Assembly (NCBI GenBank): GCA_023230455.1 | Contig: JALNXH010000001.1 | Span: forward strand, 62,001 to 126,000 | Direction: 5' to 3' | From: Rhodocyclaceae bacterium | GTDB taxonomy: Bacteria; Pseudomonadota; Gammaproteobacteria; Burkholderiales; Rhodocyclaceae | DNA length: 64,000 nt | Part shown: piece by piece, positions 21,310 through 29,885 of the stretch | How the letters are laid out: every line of letters begins with the position of its first letter | How positions within the stretch are numbered: position 1 is the stretch's first letter | Program-made: the position numbers and the translations under genes | The notes under the pieces: generated by a model | What the model was told of the DNA's origin: nothing | The model's database searches: none | What the model saw: the letters and a program-made list of their open reading frames with translations, nothing else

Positions 21310-21337
21310 AAAAAGTCGGCGCTGACAGGACGGCACC
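21310..21337 (+). repeat. Module-boundary repeat, copy R1
   Basis: AAAAGTCGGCGCTGACAGG followed by ACGGCACC, 7 bp after the aceB stop. It shares 22 of 24 core bases with copy R4. All four copies lie in the same orientation next to stop codons. Its end merges with the left arm of the aceB terminator. Confidence 0.75.
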
Positions 21338-21364
21338 CGAGTCATCTCGGGTGCTGTTTTTTTT
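21333..21364 (+). terminator. Intrinsic terminator after aceB
   Basis: GCACCCGAG (21333-21341) pairs with CTCGGGTGC (21346-21354) around TCAT, then TG and a run of eight T. Confidence 0.93.
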
Positions 21365-21389
21365 GCTCGAAGACCAGAGTTATCGCCAA

Positions 21390-21409
21390 TGCACCACATC
21401 AATGGTGCA
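21390..21409. promoter_or_regulatory. Palindromic operator O1 of the type I RM locus
   Basis: TGCACCACATCAATGGTGCA: 7-bp arms (TGCACCA/TGGTGCA) around a 6-base spacer. It lies 8 bp upstream of the -35 box. An identical 20-bp copy lies 60 bp away (centre to centre), about six helical turns, so both sites face the same side of the DNA. Confidence 0.85.
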
Positions 21410-21417
21410 TAAATTAG

Positions 21418-21446
21418 TTGACGTCACGAGATTCAACGGATAAAGT
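21418..21446 (+). promoter_or_regulatory. Sigma-70 promoter of the RM locus
   Basis: TTGACG (21418-21423), a 17-base spacer, then TAAAGT (21441-21446). It sits exactly between operators O1 and O2. The expected start of transcription is within O2, near 21453, leaving a leader of about 20 bases with no Shine-Dalgarno sequence before the ATG at 21473. Confidence 0.75.
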
Positions 21447-21449
21447 TAC

Positions 21450-21469
21450 TGCACCACATCAATGGTGCA
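21450..21469. promoter_or_regulatory. Palindromic operator O2 of the type I RM locus
   Basis: The same 20 bases as O1. It starts 4 bp after the -10 box and ends 3 bp before the ATG, occupying both the transcription start and the place of a ribosome-binding site. A protein bound here would block initiation; in RNA the arms could also form a hairpin. Confidence 0.85.
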
Positions 21470-21472
21470 GTA

Positions 21473-22054
21473 ATGACTACCAATCTCTTAGACTACGTCG
21501 ATATCCAAGGCGGCCACCCCTTCCGCGGCGGCATCCCTGCTGATCTGGAGGGAAATGCCTACGCCTTGCAGATTCGCGACGCCAGCCCGGAAGGTGTCGC
21601 TGACTGGGCCGCGCTCACGCGCACGTCTCTGGACGGCTACAAGAACATCGTTTGGCTGCGCACGGGCGACATCGTCTTTGCTGCGCGCGGCCAGAACAAC
21701 TACGCCCTGTGCCTCGACGAGGTTCCCGTCCCCGCCGTGTGCTCTCAGTATTTCTTCCTGCTGCGGGTCAAATCGTCCGCATTGCTTCCCGGCTTCCTCG
21801 CCTGGCAAATGAATCGGCAGCCCGCCCAGCGCTATTTTTCGCAGCATGCCGAAGGCTCGGACCAGATCGGCATTCGCCGGGGCATATTGGAAGCACTGCC
21901 CATTGTCGTGCCCTCCATCGAGCGACAGCAAGGCATCGCTGCTCTCGACAAAGCCGCTCATGAAGAGCGGAAAACGCTGCAAGCATTGATCCGCAACCGC
22001 GAGCAACTGCTGGACGCACTAGCCATCGAACTGCACAACCACCCCATCCGTTGA
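21473..22054 (+). CDS. Single-TRD HsdS-like protein; possible autoregulator of the RM locus
   Basis: 193 aa, about half the size of a specificity subunit. It has one target-recognition domain (about 3-150; DIQGGHPFRGGI at the start, FFLLRVKSS, then QIGIRRGILEALPIVVPSIERQQGI closing it) and a C-terminal helix (about 155-188) like the HsdS spacer helix. Known half-HsdS proteins pair as homodimers and read palindromic bipartite sites. The two 20-bp palindromes around its own promoter have exactly that form. It may repress the locus, give HsdM an alternative specificity, or both; this is inference. It ends 11 bp before hsdM. Confidence 0.75.
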   Translation: MTTNLLDYVDIQGGHPFRGGIPADLEGNAYALQIRDASPEGVADWAALTRTSLDGYKNIVWLRTGDIVFAARGQNNYALCLDEVPVPAVCSQYFFLLRVKSSALLPGFLAWQMNRQPAQRYFSQHAEGSDQIGIRRGILEALPIVVPSIERQQGIAALDKAAHEERKTLQALIRNREQLLDALAIELHNHPIR

Positions 22055-22065
22055 ACGAGCCCACC

Positions 22066-23577
22066 ATGTCAAACGACCAAATCAACCAGGACGCCATCAA
22101 CGCCGCCGTCTGGAACGCCTGCGATACCTTCCGCGGCACGGTGGACCCGAGCATCTACAAGGACTACGTCCTCACCATGCTCTTTCTCAAATACATCTCC
22201 GATGTCTGGCAGGACCACTACGACGGCTATCAGCGGGAGCATGGCGCCCATCCCGAGCTGATCACAGAACTGCTCAAAACCGAGCGCTTCGTCCTGCCGC
22301 CTTCCGCCAACTTCTATGCACTGTTCGAAGCCCGCCACCAACCGGGCAATGGCGAGCGCATCGACAAAGCCCTGCACGCCATAGAAGAAGCCAACATTGC
22401 CAAGCTGCGCGACGTCTTCCAAGACATCAGCTTCAACGCCAGCAAGCTCGGCGACGAAGCCCAGAAAAACGACATCCTGCGCCACCTGCTGGAAGACTTC
22501 GCCAGGCCCGAACTCGACCTGCGCCCCAGCCGCATCGGCACACTGGACGTGATCGGCAACGCCTACGAATTCCTCATCAAGAACTTCGCCTCCACCAGTG
22601 GCAAAAAGGCCGGCGAGTTCTACACCCCGCCGGAAGTCTCCCGTCTCATGGCTCTGCTCATGGCGCCACGGGAGGGCGACGAAATCTGCGATCCCACCTG
22701 CGGCTCCGGCTCCCTGCTCATGAAATGCGGCCAACTCATCCGCGCCCAAGGAGGCGGCCGCAAGTACGCCCTCTACGGTCAGGAAGCCATCGGCAGCACC
22801 TGGGCGCTGGCCAAGATGAACATGTTCCTCCACGGCGAAGACAACCACCGCATCGAATGGGGCGACACCCTTCGCAACCCCAAGCTGCTGGACGACACCG
22901 GTCTGCTCAAGCACTTCGACATCGTCGTCGCCAACCCGCCCTTCTCCCTCGAAAAATGGGGCCAGGAAGGCGCCGAGGCCGACAAGCACAAGCGCTTTCG
23001 CCGGGGCGTGCCGCCGCGCACCAAGGGCGACTACGCCTTCATCCTGCACATGATCGAAGTCATGAAGCCCGGCAGCGGCCGCATGGCCGTCGTCGTGCCG
23101 CACGGCGTGCTGTTCCGTGGCGCCGCCGAAGGCAAGATCCGTCAGAAGCTGATCGACGAAAACCTGCTGGATGTGGTCATCGGCCTGCCGGAAAAACTGT
23201 TCTATGGCACTGGCATTCCCGCCGCCGTCCTCGTCTTCCGCAAGAAGAAGACCGACGACAAGGTGCTGTTCATCGACGCTAGCCGCGAATACCAGGACGG
23301 CAAGAACCAGAACCTGCTGCGCGAACAGGACATCGAGAAAATCCTCGCCACCTGCGCCGCCCGCGTCGACGTGGAGAAATACGCCCACCTCGCCAGCCGG
23401 GCCGAAATCGCCGAGAACGACTACAACCTCAACATCCCCCGCTACGTGGACACCTTCGAGGAAGAAGAAGAAATCGACCTCATGGCCGTGCGCGCCGAAC
23501 GCGAAAAGCTCAAGGCCGAACTGGCCGTGCTGGAAGAACGCATGGCCGGCTATCTGAAAGAACTCGGCTACCACTGA
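22066..23577 (+). CDS. hsdM: Type I restriction-modification methyltransferase subunit HsdM
   Basis: 503 aa. An N-terminal helical HsdM domain (SIYKDYVLTMLFLKYISDVW) is followed by an N6-adenine methyltransferase domain with motif I DPTCGSGSLL and motif IV NPPF (VVANPPFSLEKW). A C-terminal helical region (about 440-500) contacts HsdS. It methylates adenine when complexed with HsdS. ATG at 22066 was preferred to a TTG 15 bp upstream that overlaps the previous stop. Confidence 0.97.
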   Translation: MSNDQINQDAINAAVWNACDTFRGTVDPSIYKDYVLTMLFLKYISDVWQDHYDGYQREHGAHPELITELLKTERFVLPPSANFYALFEARHQPGNGERIDKALHAIEEANIAKLRDVFQDISFNASKLGDEAQKNDILRHLLEDFARPELDLRPSRIGTLDVIGNAYEFLIKNFASTSGKKAGEFYTPPEVSRLMALLMAPREGDEICDPTCGSGSLLMKCGQLIRAQGGGRKYALYGQEAIGSTWALAKMNMFLHGEDNHRIEWGDTLRNPKLLDDTGLLKHFDIVVANPPFSLEKWGQEGAEADKHKRFRRGVPPRTKGDYAFILHMIEVMKPGSGRMAVVVPHGVLFRGAAEGKIRQKLIDENLLDVVIGLPEKLFYGTGIPAAVLVFRKKKTDDKVLFIDASREYQDGKNQNLLREQDIEKILATCAARVDVEKYAHLASRAEIAENDYNLNIPRYVDTFEEEEEIDLMAVRAEREKLKAELAVLEERMAGYLKELGYH

Positions 23578-23614
23578 TCCTGGTCGCCGCCAATCCCGGA
23601 ACGAAAGACGCTCC

Positions 23615-24328
23615 ATGCACCTCTGCTACTTCGACGAAAACAAGCACGCGCCCGACAACCCGAACTTTTTCATCGGCGGCTTGCTGATCCCCGATGACAA
23701 AGCCATCGAGTTCGAGAAAACCCTCTCGCAGATCGCCTTCAACTTCTTCGGCTCACGTGCGCTGACCGTCACCAATGAACTTCATGGCAAGGACCTCTTC
23801 CATGGCAAGGGCAACGCCAAGGGACGCAAGCTCGAAGAGCGGGTGCAGGTATTCCAGGACGTGGCGACTTTCGTCATCAACAACAAGATCCCGGTGCGGC
23901 TGGTCTGCATCGACGTGGATCGGCATCTTGGCAAGTACGTCTATCCGATACCACCCTATCGGCTCGGGATGATGCTGATCCTCGAACGCTTCTGCGAATA
24001 CCTCGATACGGCCGACGACCTCGGCCTGGTCTTCGGCGACTATGAAGCCGACCAGGTTACCGGCGCCGTGGTCGATTTCTCCGAGTACAAGTCGCAAGGC
24101 AAGACCCCCATGTATTTCGGACGCCCGCTCGGGAGGCTGCTGGATACGGTGTATTTCACCCAATCGCATCACAGCCGCTTCCTGCAGGTAGCCGACCTGC
24201 TGGTCTATATGGCCGGGCGCTTCGAGAATCGCGCCGTGGTCGCCGACCGCTGGCATGAGAAAACCGTGGCCGAAGCCTGGGAAAAGATAAAGGCCAGCGG
24301 GAATGTGAGCATTCAGCGCTGGCCTTGA
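23615..24328 (+). CDS. DUF3800 domain protein
   Basis: 237 aa. It opens with MHLCYFDENKHA, the DUF3800 form of the acidic first strand (usually YxDES), followed by FFIGGLLIP. Further Asp/Glu positions lie at VCIDVDRHLGK and GDYEADQV, and SRFLQVADLLVYMAGR ends the domain; this layout recalls an RNase H-like fold. DUF3800 proteins are frequent in defence and RM loci; their activity is not established. It sits between hsdM and hsdS, which suggests an added effector. Confidence 0.8.
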   Translation: MHLCYFDENKHAPDNPNFFIGGLLIPDDKAIEFEKTLSQIAFNFFGSRALTVTNELHGKDLFHGKGNAKGRKLEERVQVFQDVATFVINNKIPVRLVCIDVDRHLGKYVYPIPPYRLGMMLILERFCEYLDTADDLGLVFGDYEADQVTGAVVDFSEYKSQGKTPMYFGRPLGRLLDTVYFTQSHHSRFLQVADLLVYMAGRFENRAVVADRWHEKTVAEAWEKIKASGNVSIQRWP

Positions 24329-24472
24329 GTGTTTGGAACGACCAGCCCCGGCAGGGAGGAACTCGCCTTGGGACGAGTGTTCTAGTCGCAGGCGCATGGT
24401 AAGCAACTTCAACCGTCCAGTCAACGGATAGCCCGCAGGAACGGCAACTGGAATAGAGGCAGGAAAAATCGA

Positions 24473-24547
24473 ATGACAGTCTCAACCCGGGTCAAGAAGA
24501 CCATCGCCAATGCAAAGGCCAAGCCAGCCAAGGGGAAGAAGGCATGA
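24473..24547 (+). CDS. Candidate 24-aa basic peptide in the RM operon
   Basis: ATG at 24473 with AGGAAAA about seven bases upstream. It encodes MTVSTRVKKTIANAKAKPAK and four more residues ending in KKA. It is Lys/Ala-rich like a nucleoid-protein tail and could be a real microprotein or the remnant of a longer gene. Too short to judge by composition alone. Confidence 0.3.
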   Translation: MTVSTRVKKTIANAKAKPAKGKKA

Positions 24548-24601
24548 GCAGGCGGACGGCAGCAACTATTAGGCATTACTTAATACTTCAGATACTCAAG
24601 T

Positions 24602-24628
24602 CAGTTGTAAAGGAAAACTTTACAACTG
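24602..24628. repeat. Perfect inverted repeat upstream of hsdS
   Basis: CAGTTGTAAAG (24602-24612) and CTTTACAACTG (24618-24628), 11-bp arms around GAAAA. There is no T-run on either strand, so it is either an operator or an RNA hairpin 33 bp before the hsdS start. Its arms differ from the O1/O2 palindromes. Confidence 0.8.
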
Positions 24629-24661
24629 GGCTAGGCGACAACTGGCACGAGGGATTTGCTA

Positions 24662-25870
24662 ATGCTTCCTGAAGGATGGAAACGACAAACCGTCGCCGAT
24701 ATCTGCGAAATGCAGAATGGGCATGGATTCGGTCCGAATGACTGGGGCGCAGAAGGACTCCCAATCATTCGGATTCAGAACCTCAACGGCGGTCAGAAAT
24801 TTGATTTCTACGCTGGCCCCACAGAACCTCGATGGATAGTTGATCCAGGACAACTACTCTTCGCCTGGGCTGGTACCAAAGGCGTGTCCTTTGGCCCAAC
24901 AATCTGGCGAGGAAAGCGCGGCGTGCTGAACCAGCACATTTTCAAGGTCCATGCCAACGCAGGCATTGACAGCGCATGGCTCTATTGGGCTCTGCGGCAT
25001 GTAACGGATCGAATCGAGGCAAACGCGCACGGATTTAAGGCGACCTTAGTCCACGTCAAGAAGTCTGACATTGACCGGCAGAGCGTAATTGTTCCTGACC
25101 AAGGGACTCAAACACGAATTGCCGAAGTCATGCAGACATGGGACGAAGCCATCACCGCCACCGAAAAGCTGCTCGCCAACAGCTGCAAGCAGAAACAGGA
25201 GCTAATGCGAGCGCTTCTGACTGGCAAGAAACGATTTACACGCCTACAGGGCTCGTGGCAGCACTTAGATTTCGACGATGTATTCGAGCGGGTTACTCGA
25301 AAGAATTTTCCCGGCAACTCAAATGTCCTGACCATTTCCGGGCAACTCGGCCTGGTCAGTCAGAGCGAGTACTTCAACAAGAGCGTCGCGAGCGAGAACC
25401 TTTCCGGCTATACGCTTTTGGAACGCTACAACTTCGCCTACAACAAGAGCTATTCAGCGGGTTATCCGCAGGGGGCAATCAAGCCACTCGTCGCTCACGA
25501 TGCCGGCGTCGTTTCGAGTCTCTATGTCTGTTTCCGCATCAAAGCAGGTGTCGAGGCCGATTTCGATTTCTTTCGGCACTACTTCGAAGCCGGTCTGCTC
25601 AACGAGGAAATATCGGGTATTGCTCAGGAAGGCGCACGAAATCACGGATTGTTGAACGTCAGCGTCACCGACTTCTTCAAACTCAGGCTTCATATACCGC
25701 CGGTTCCCGTGCAACGGAAGATCGCAGAAGCCATTAATGTCGCGGAGGCAGAGGAGCGTTTGTTCGAAAATCAGCTAGAACGGCTGCAAACAGAAAAGCG
25801 CGCCCTCATGCAACAACTCCTCACCGGCAAGCGCCGCGTCCGCCTTCCCGCCAGTGAGGCCACGCCATGA
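24662..25870 (+). CDS. hsdS: Type I restriction-modification specificity subunit HsdS (two TRDs)
   Basis: 402 aa. TRD1 spans about 5-150 and is followed by a spacer helix ending LMRALLTGKKRF (about 180-192). TRD2 spans about 195-355, followed by the second spacer helix ending LMQQLLTGKRRV. The duplicated LLTGK motif marks the two conserved regions. It sets the bipartite DNA target of the HsdM/HsdR complex. ATG at 24662 has GAGGGA upstream. It overlaps hsdR by 4 bp. Confidence 0.96.
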   Translation: MLPEGWKRQTVADICEMQNGHGFGPNDWGAEGLPIIRIQNLNGGQKFDFYAGPTEPRWIVDPGQLLFAWAGTKGVSFGPTIWRGKRGVLNQHIFKVHANAGIDSAWLYWALRHVTDRIEANAHGFKATLVHVKKSDIDRQSVIVPDQGTQTRIAEVMQTWDEAITATEKLLANSCKQKQELMRALLTGKKRFTRLQGSWQHLDFDDVFERVTRKNFPGNSNVLTISGQLGLVSQSEYFNKSVASENLSGYTLLERYNFAYNKSYSAGYPQGAIKPLVAHDAGVVSSLYVCFRIKAGVEADFDFFRHYFEAGLLNEEISGIAQEGARNHGLLNVSVTDFFKLRLHIPPVPVQRKIAEAINVAEAEERLFENQLERLQTEKRALMQQLLTGKRRVRLPASEATP

Positions 25871-28800
25871 GCCCCGTCCCGCAAACCCGCGAGCACTACA
25901 GCGCCCACATTCCGGCGCTGCACCTGCTCTGCAACCTGGGCTGGGACTATCTTTCCGCCGCCGACTGCCTGGCCCTGCGCGGTTCGACGCGGGAGGTGGT
26001 CCTCCGGCCGCGCCTGATCGAGGTGTTGCAGACACGCCGCTTCGAGTACAAGGGTGAGTGGTATCCGCTCTCGCCTTCGGGCATCGACCAGATCGTGCGC
26101 GAGCTGTCGGCGCTGAGTCTGGCCGAGGGGCTGTTGGGGGCCAACGAGCGGCTTTACGGCAAGCTGGCACTGGGCATCACCGTCACCGAATTCATGCCGG
26201 ACGGCAAGAAACACCAGCCGACCATCCACGTCATCGACTGGGCCGATCCGGGCGCCAACCATTGGGAGGTGACCGAGGAGCTGGAGGTGCTCTCCAGCCA
26301 GGGCACCCATCATCGGATTCCCGATGTGGTGGGCTATGTGAATGGTCTGCCGCTGGTGGTGATGGAGGCGAAGCGGCCCGAGTCGAGCACGGACGGCAAG
26401 GCCATGGTGGAGGAAGGCGTCAGCCAGCATTTGCGCAACCAGCGGCCGGACGAGATTCCGCCCCTGTTCACCTATGCCCAGTTGCTGCTGGCCATCAGCC
26501 ATGTGGACGGCCGCTACGGCACCACCCACACAGCGGCCAAGTTCTGGGCGCGCTGGCGCGAAGAGGAATTCGACGAGGCCCATTTCAGCCGCGTCAAGAA
26601 CAAGCCCCTGCCCTTCGCGACCCGTGTCGCGCTCTTCGCCGGCAAGCCGGGGAAGGTACGGACCTATTTCGAAGCGCTGTGGTCGCAACCCATGCTGCCC
26701 ACGGACCAGGACCGGCTGCTGATCAGCCTGCTCACGCCGGCGCGGCTGCTGGAGTTCCTGCGCGGCTTCGTGCTGTTTGACCGCAAGGTGGGCAAGATCG
26801 TCGCCCGCTACCAGCAGTTCTTCGGCATCCGTGCCCTGCTGGCACGCATCCACCGTCTGCGGCCCGACGGTGGGCGCGAGGGTGGCGTGGTCTGGCACAC
26901 CACGGGCTCGGGCAAGAGCTTCACCATGGTCTTTCTCAGCAAGGCCCTGCTGCTGGACCCGGCTCTGGCCGAATGCCGGGTGGTGGTGGTCACCGACCGC
27001 CTCGACCTCGAAGACCAGTTGGCGAAGAACTTCATTTCCAGCGGCGCCTTCGGCTCGGCACTGGCGACCAAGAAGGAAGGCGAGAAGAGCAAGGCCACCT
27101 CGGGCCGCGATCTGGCCCGGCGCATCGGCCAGGGTACGGAGCGCATCACCTTCACCCTGGTGCACAAGTTCAATACCGCCTCGAAGCTGGCCGAATGCCG
27201 CAACGATTCGGCCAATCTGATTGTGCTGGTGGACGAGGGCCACCGCAGCCACGGCGGCGAGACCCACGAGCGCATGAAGCTGGCGCTGCCGCGTGCCGCT
27301 TACATCGCCTTCACCGGCACGCCGCTGCTCAAGGCAGACAAGTCAGCCAACAAGTTCGGCCCCATCGTCCATGCCTACACCATGCAGCGGGCGGTGGAGG
27401 ACGAGACCGTGGCGCCCCTGCTCTATGAAGAGCGGGTGCCCGAGCTGAGCATCGACGAGGCGGCGGTGAACCGCTGGTTCGACAAGATCACCGCCGGCCT
27501 GGCCGACAAACAGAAGGCCGACCTGAAGAAGAAATACGCCCGCAAGGGCGCCATCTACGGCGCGACCAATCGCATCGAGCTGATCGCCTGGGACATCGCC
27601 GTCCACTTCAACGAGAACATCAAGAAGCTGGGCCTGGGGCTGAAAGGCCAGATCGCCACCGACAGCAAGCTGGATGCAATCCGCTACCAGCAGGCGCTGG
27701 ACGATACGGGGTTGGTGAGCAGCGCCATCGTCATCTCGCCGCCGGATACGCGGGAGGGCAACAGCGAGGTGGACGAGGACAAGCTGCCCGAGGTGCAGAA
27801 GTGGTGGAAGAAGTACGTCGACCACGACCAGGAGGGCTACGAGAAGGCCGTGCTGGCCGGCTTCGCCGAGGACGGCGAGCCGGACTTGCTGATCGTGGTG
27901 GACCGTCTGCTGACCGGCTTCGACGAGCCGCGCAACACGGTGCTCTACATCGACAAGCCGCTCCAGGGCCACAACCTGATTCAGGCCGTGGCGCGGGTGA
28001 ACCGCCTGCACGACGCCAAGCGCTACGGCGTGCTGGTGGATTACCGGGGCATCCTCAAGGAATTGGACACCGCCATCCGTGCCTATCAGGACCTGGCAAG
28101 CCAGACCCAGGGCGGCTTCGACATGGACGATCTGGCCGGCCTCTACCGCCAGTTCAGCACCGAGTACAAACGCCTGCCGGCCCTGCACGAAGCCCTGTGG
28201 GCCTTCTTCAAGGAGGTGAAGAACCGGCAGGACCTGGAGCAGTACCGCCAGGTGCTGATGCCGAAGTACGCGCCGGACCCCAATGCTGAAATGGGCGAAA
28301 CCTACGACACGCGACAGAAGCTGCGCGAGGATTTCTACGAGGCGCTGACCCGCTTCGGCCTCTGCCTGCAAACGGCCCTGTCGTCGCGCAGCTTCTTCGA
28401 GGACAACAGCTTTTCCGAGCAGGACGTGCGCACCTACAAGGAAGACCTGCGCTTCTTCTCCAGCCTGCGCCAGATCGCGCGCCAGGATGCGCTGGAGACG
28501 GTGGACTACAGCATCTACGAAGAGCAGATCCGGCGCATGGTGGACAAGCAGGTGATCGGCCAGGAGGTGCGCGAGCCGGAGGGCGTGTACCTGGTGCACA
28601 AGCTGGGGCAGGATGACGATCCGGCGACCTGGAGCGAGGAAAAGACCCGCAACGAGACGGACAAGATCCAGACCCGGCTGAAGAAGACCATCGAACAGGA
28701 TCTGGCCGACGATCCCCATGCGCAGAAAGTGTTCGCCGACATGCTGAAGCAGGCCATCGCCGAGGCCGAGGCGATGTTCGACCATCCGCTCAAGCAATTC

Positions 28801-29148
28801 GCGCTGTTCCGCAAATTCGAGGACAAGGTGGAACGGCACGAGGTGGAAGGGATTCCCGATGCCTTCGGTGAGAACCACCACGCGCGGGCCTATTTCGGCG
28901 CCTTCCGTCTCGCGCTAGCGGATGCTTTCGAGACATCCGTTACCTGGGAAGGCGAGGCCCTGGCCATCGACGCCGCCGTGCGCGACGCCGTGGCGGAAAA
29001 CTCCCTCAACCCGCAGAACATCGAGGCGGCGATCCGCAAGGCCTTGCTGCCGCGTCTGTTCGAACGCATGGGGCTGGAGAAGGCGAAGGAAGTGATCGAA
29101 CTGGTGATCCATATCGTCCGCGTCGGCCTCGCTCGCGGGAAGCTCTAG
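25867..29148 (+). CDS. hsdR: Type I restriction enzyme HsdR (translocase/endonuclease)
   Basis: 1093 aa. The N-terminal PD-(D/E)xK nuclease region is visible at RIPDVVGYVNGLPLVVMEAKRP. The superfamily 2 motor has Walker A (TTGSGKSFTMVF, about residue 345) and DEGH (LVDEGHRSH), followed by helicase motifs (FTGTPLL, DRLLTGFDEP, QAVARVNR) and a helical C-terminal domain that binds HsdM. It translocates and cuts unmodified DNA. The frame is intact, so the system is probably active. Confidence 0.97.
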   Translation: MSPVPQTREHYSAHIPALHLLCNLGWDYLSAADCLALRGSTREVVLRPRLIEVLQTRRFEYKGEWYPLSPSGIDQIVRELSALSLAEGLLGANERLYGKLALGITVTEFMPDGKKHQPTIHVIDWADPGANHWEVTEELEVLSSQGTHHRIPDVVGYVNGLPLVVMEAKRPESSTDGKAMVEEGVSQHLRNQRPDEIPPLFTYAQLLLAISHVDGRYGTTHTAAKFWARWREEEFDEAHFSRVKNKPLPFATRVALFAGKPGKVRTYFEALWSQPMLPTDQDRLLISLLTPARLLEFLRGFVLFDRKVGKIVARYQQFFGIRALLARIHRLRPDGGREGGVVWHTTGSGKSFTMVFLSKALLLDPALAECRVVVVTDRLDLEDQLAKNFISSGAFGSALATKKEGEKSKATSGRDLARRIGQGTERITFTLVHKFNTASKLAECRNDSANLIVLVDEGHRSHGGETHERMKLALPRAAYIAFTGTPLLKADKSANKFGPIVHAYTMQRAVEDETVAPLLYEERVPELSIDEAAVNRWFDKITAGLADKQKADLKKKYARKGAIYGATNRIELIAWDIAVHFNENIKKLGLGLKGQIATDSKLDAIRYQQALDDTGLVSSAIVISPPDTREGNSEVDEDKLPEVQKWWKKYVDHDQEGYEKAVLAGFAEDGEPDLLIVVDRLLTGFDEPRNTVLYIDKPLQGHNLIQAVARVNRLHDAKRYGVLVDYRGILKELDTAIRAYQDLASQTQGGFDMDDLAGLYRQFSTEYKRLPALHEALWAFFKEVKNRQDLEQYRQVLMPKYAPDPNAEMGETYDTRQKLREDFYEALTRFGLCLQTALSSRSFFEDNSFSEQDVRTYKEDLRFFSSLRQIARQDALETVDYSIYEEQIRRMVDKQVIGQEVREPEGVYLVHKLGQDDDPATWSEEKTRNETDKIQTRLKKTIEQDLADDPHAQKVFADMLKQAIAEAEAMFDHPLKQFALFRKFEDKVERHEVEGIPDAFGENHHARAYFGAFRLALADAFETSVTWEGEALAIDAAVRDAVAENSLNPQNIEAAIRKALLPRLFERMGLEKAKEVIELVIHIVRVGLARGKL

Positions 29149-29150
29149 GC

Positions 29151-29876
29151 GTGCGTCGCCACATCAGCTATGGCGAGGAGCGCATCGGCTTCTCGATCCG
29201 CTTCCTGTCGCGCCCGGCGCGGCGGATTTCCATTCATGTCACGCCCGACGGCACGGTGACGGTGGACGCGCCGGAAGGCACGCCGGTCGACGAAGTCGTG
29301 GCGGCCGTGCGCCGTCGCGTGCGCTGGATCTGGCTACGCCTGCGCGCCTGCCGCGAACGCGCCGACCATGTGTTGCCGCGCGAGTACGTGAGCGGCGAAA
29401 GCCATTTCTATCTGGGCCGGCGCCATGTGCTGAAAGTGATCGTCGCCCCCAAGGACAAGCCAGGCGTGAAGCTGCTGCGCGGCAAGCTAGAGGTACGCGT
29501 GCCAACCCGCGATGCGGCCAAGGTTCGCACGCTGCTCGATGCCTGGTATCGACGGCGTGCCGAAGACGTGTTTTTCCGGCGGATCGCCGAGTGCGCCGCC
29601 AGGGCGCACTGGGTCGCGCAGGCCCCGACGTTCCGCCTGCTGACCATGCGCACGCAATGGGGCAGTTGCTCGCCCAAGGGCAGCCTGCTGCTCAATCCGT
29701 TGCTGGTCAAGGCGCCCACACCCTGCATTGACTACGTGATCCTCCACGAGCTGTGTCATCTCAGGGAACACAATCACAGTGCCCGCTTCTACGAACTGCT
29801 CACGGGCCTGATGGAGGATTGGCAGGTAAAGAAGGCGGAACTGGATGCCCTGGCCGACCATTTGCTTAACTGTTGA
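29151..29876 (+). CDS. M48/YgjP-type zinc metallopeptidase (DUF45) of the RM operon
   Basis: 241 aa, GTG start 2 bp after the hsdR stop. It has the HELCH zinc motif (His199, Glu200, His203) and, before it, RTQWGSCSPKGSLLLN, the signature of the DUF45/YgjP group. This family often ends type I RM operons; its substrate is unknown. Tight spacing argues for co-expression with hsdR. Confidence 0.88.
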   Translation: MRRHISYGEERIGFSIRFLSRPARRISIHVTPDGTVTVDAPEGTPVDEVVAAVRRRVRWIWLRLRACRERADHVLPREYVSGESHFYLGRRHVLKVIVAPKDKPGVKLLRGKLEVRVPTRDAAKVRTLLDAWYRRRAEDVFFRRIAECAARAHWVAQAPTFRLLTMRTQWGSCSPKGSLLLNPLLVKAPTPCIDYVILHELCHLREHNHSARFYELLTGLMEDWQVKKAELDALADHLLNC

Positions 29877-29885
29877 GCGTGCCGC

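Larger units (their letters stand above)
24329..24661. other. 333-bp spacer between the DUF3800 gene and hsdS
   Basis: Lower in GC than its neighbours. It contains a possible 24-codon reading frame (24473-24547) and a perfect inverted repeat (24602-24628), both listed separately. No other gene or convincing promoter was recognised. Confidence 0.5.

Noticed and set aside
21390..21469. CRISPR-like reading of the two identical 20-bp palindromes
   Set aside because: Only two copies exist; the spacer between them is a promoter, and no cas gene is present.
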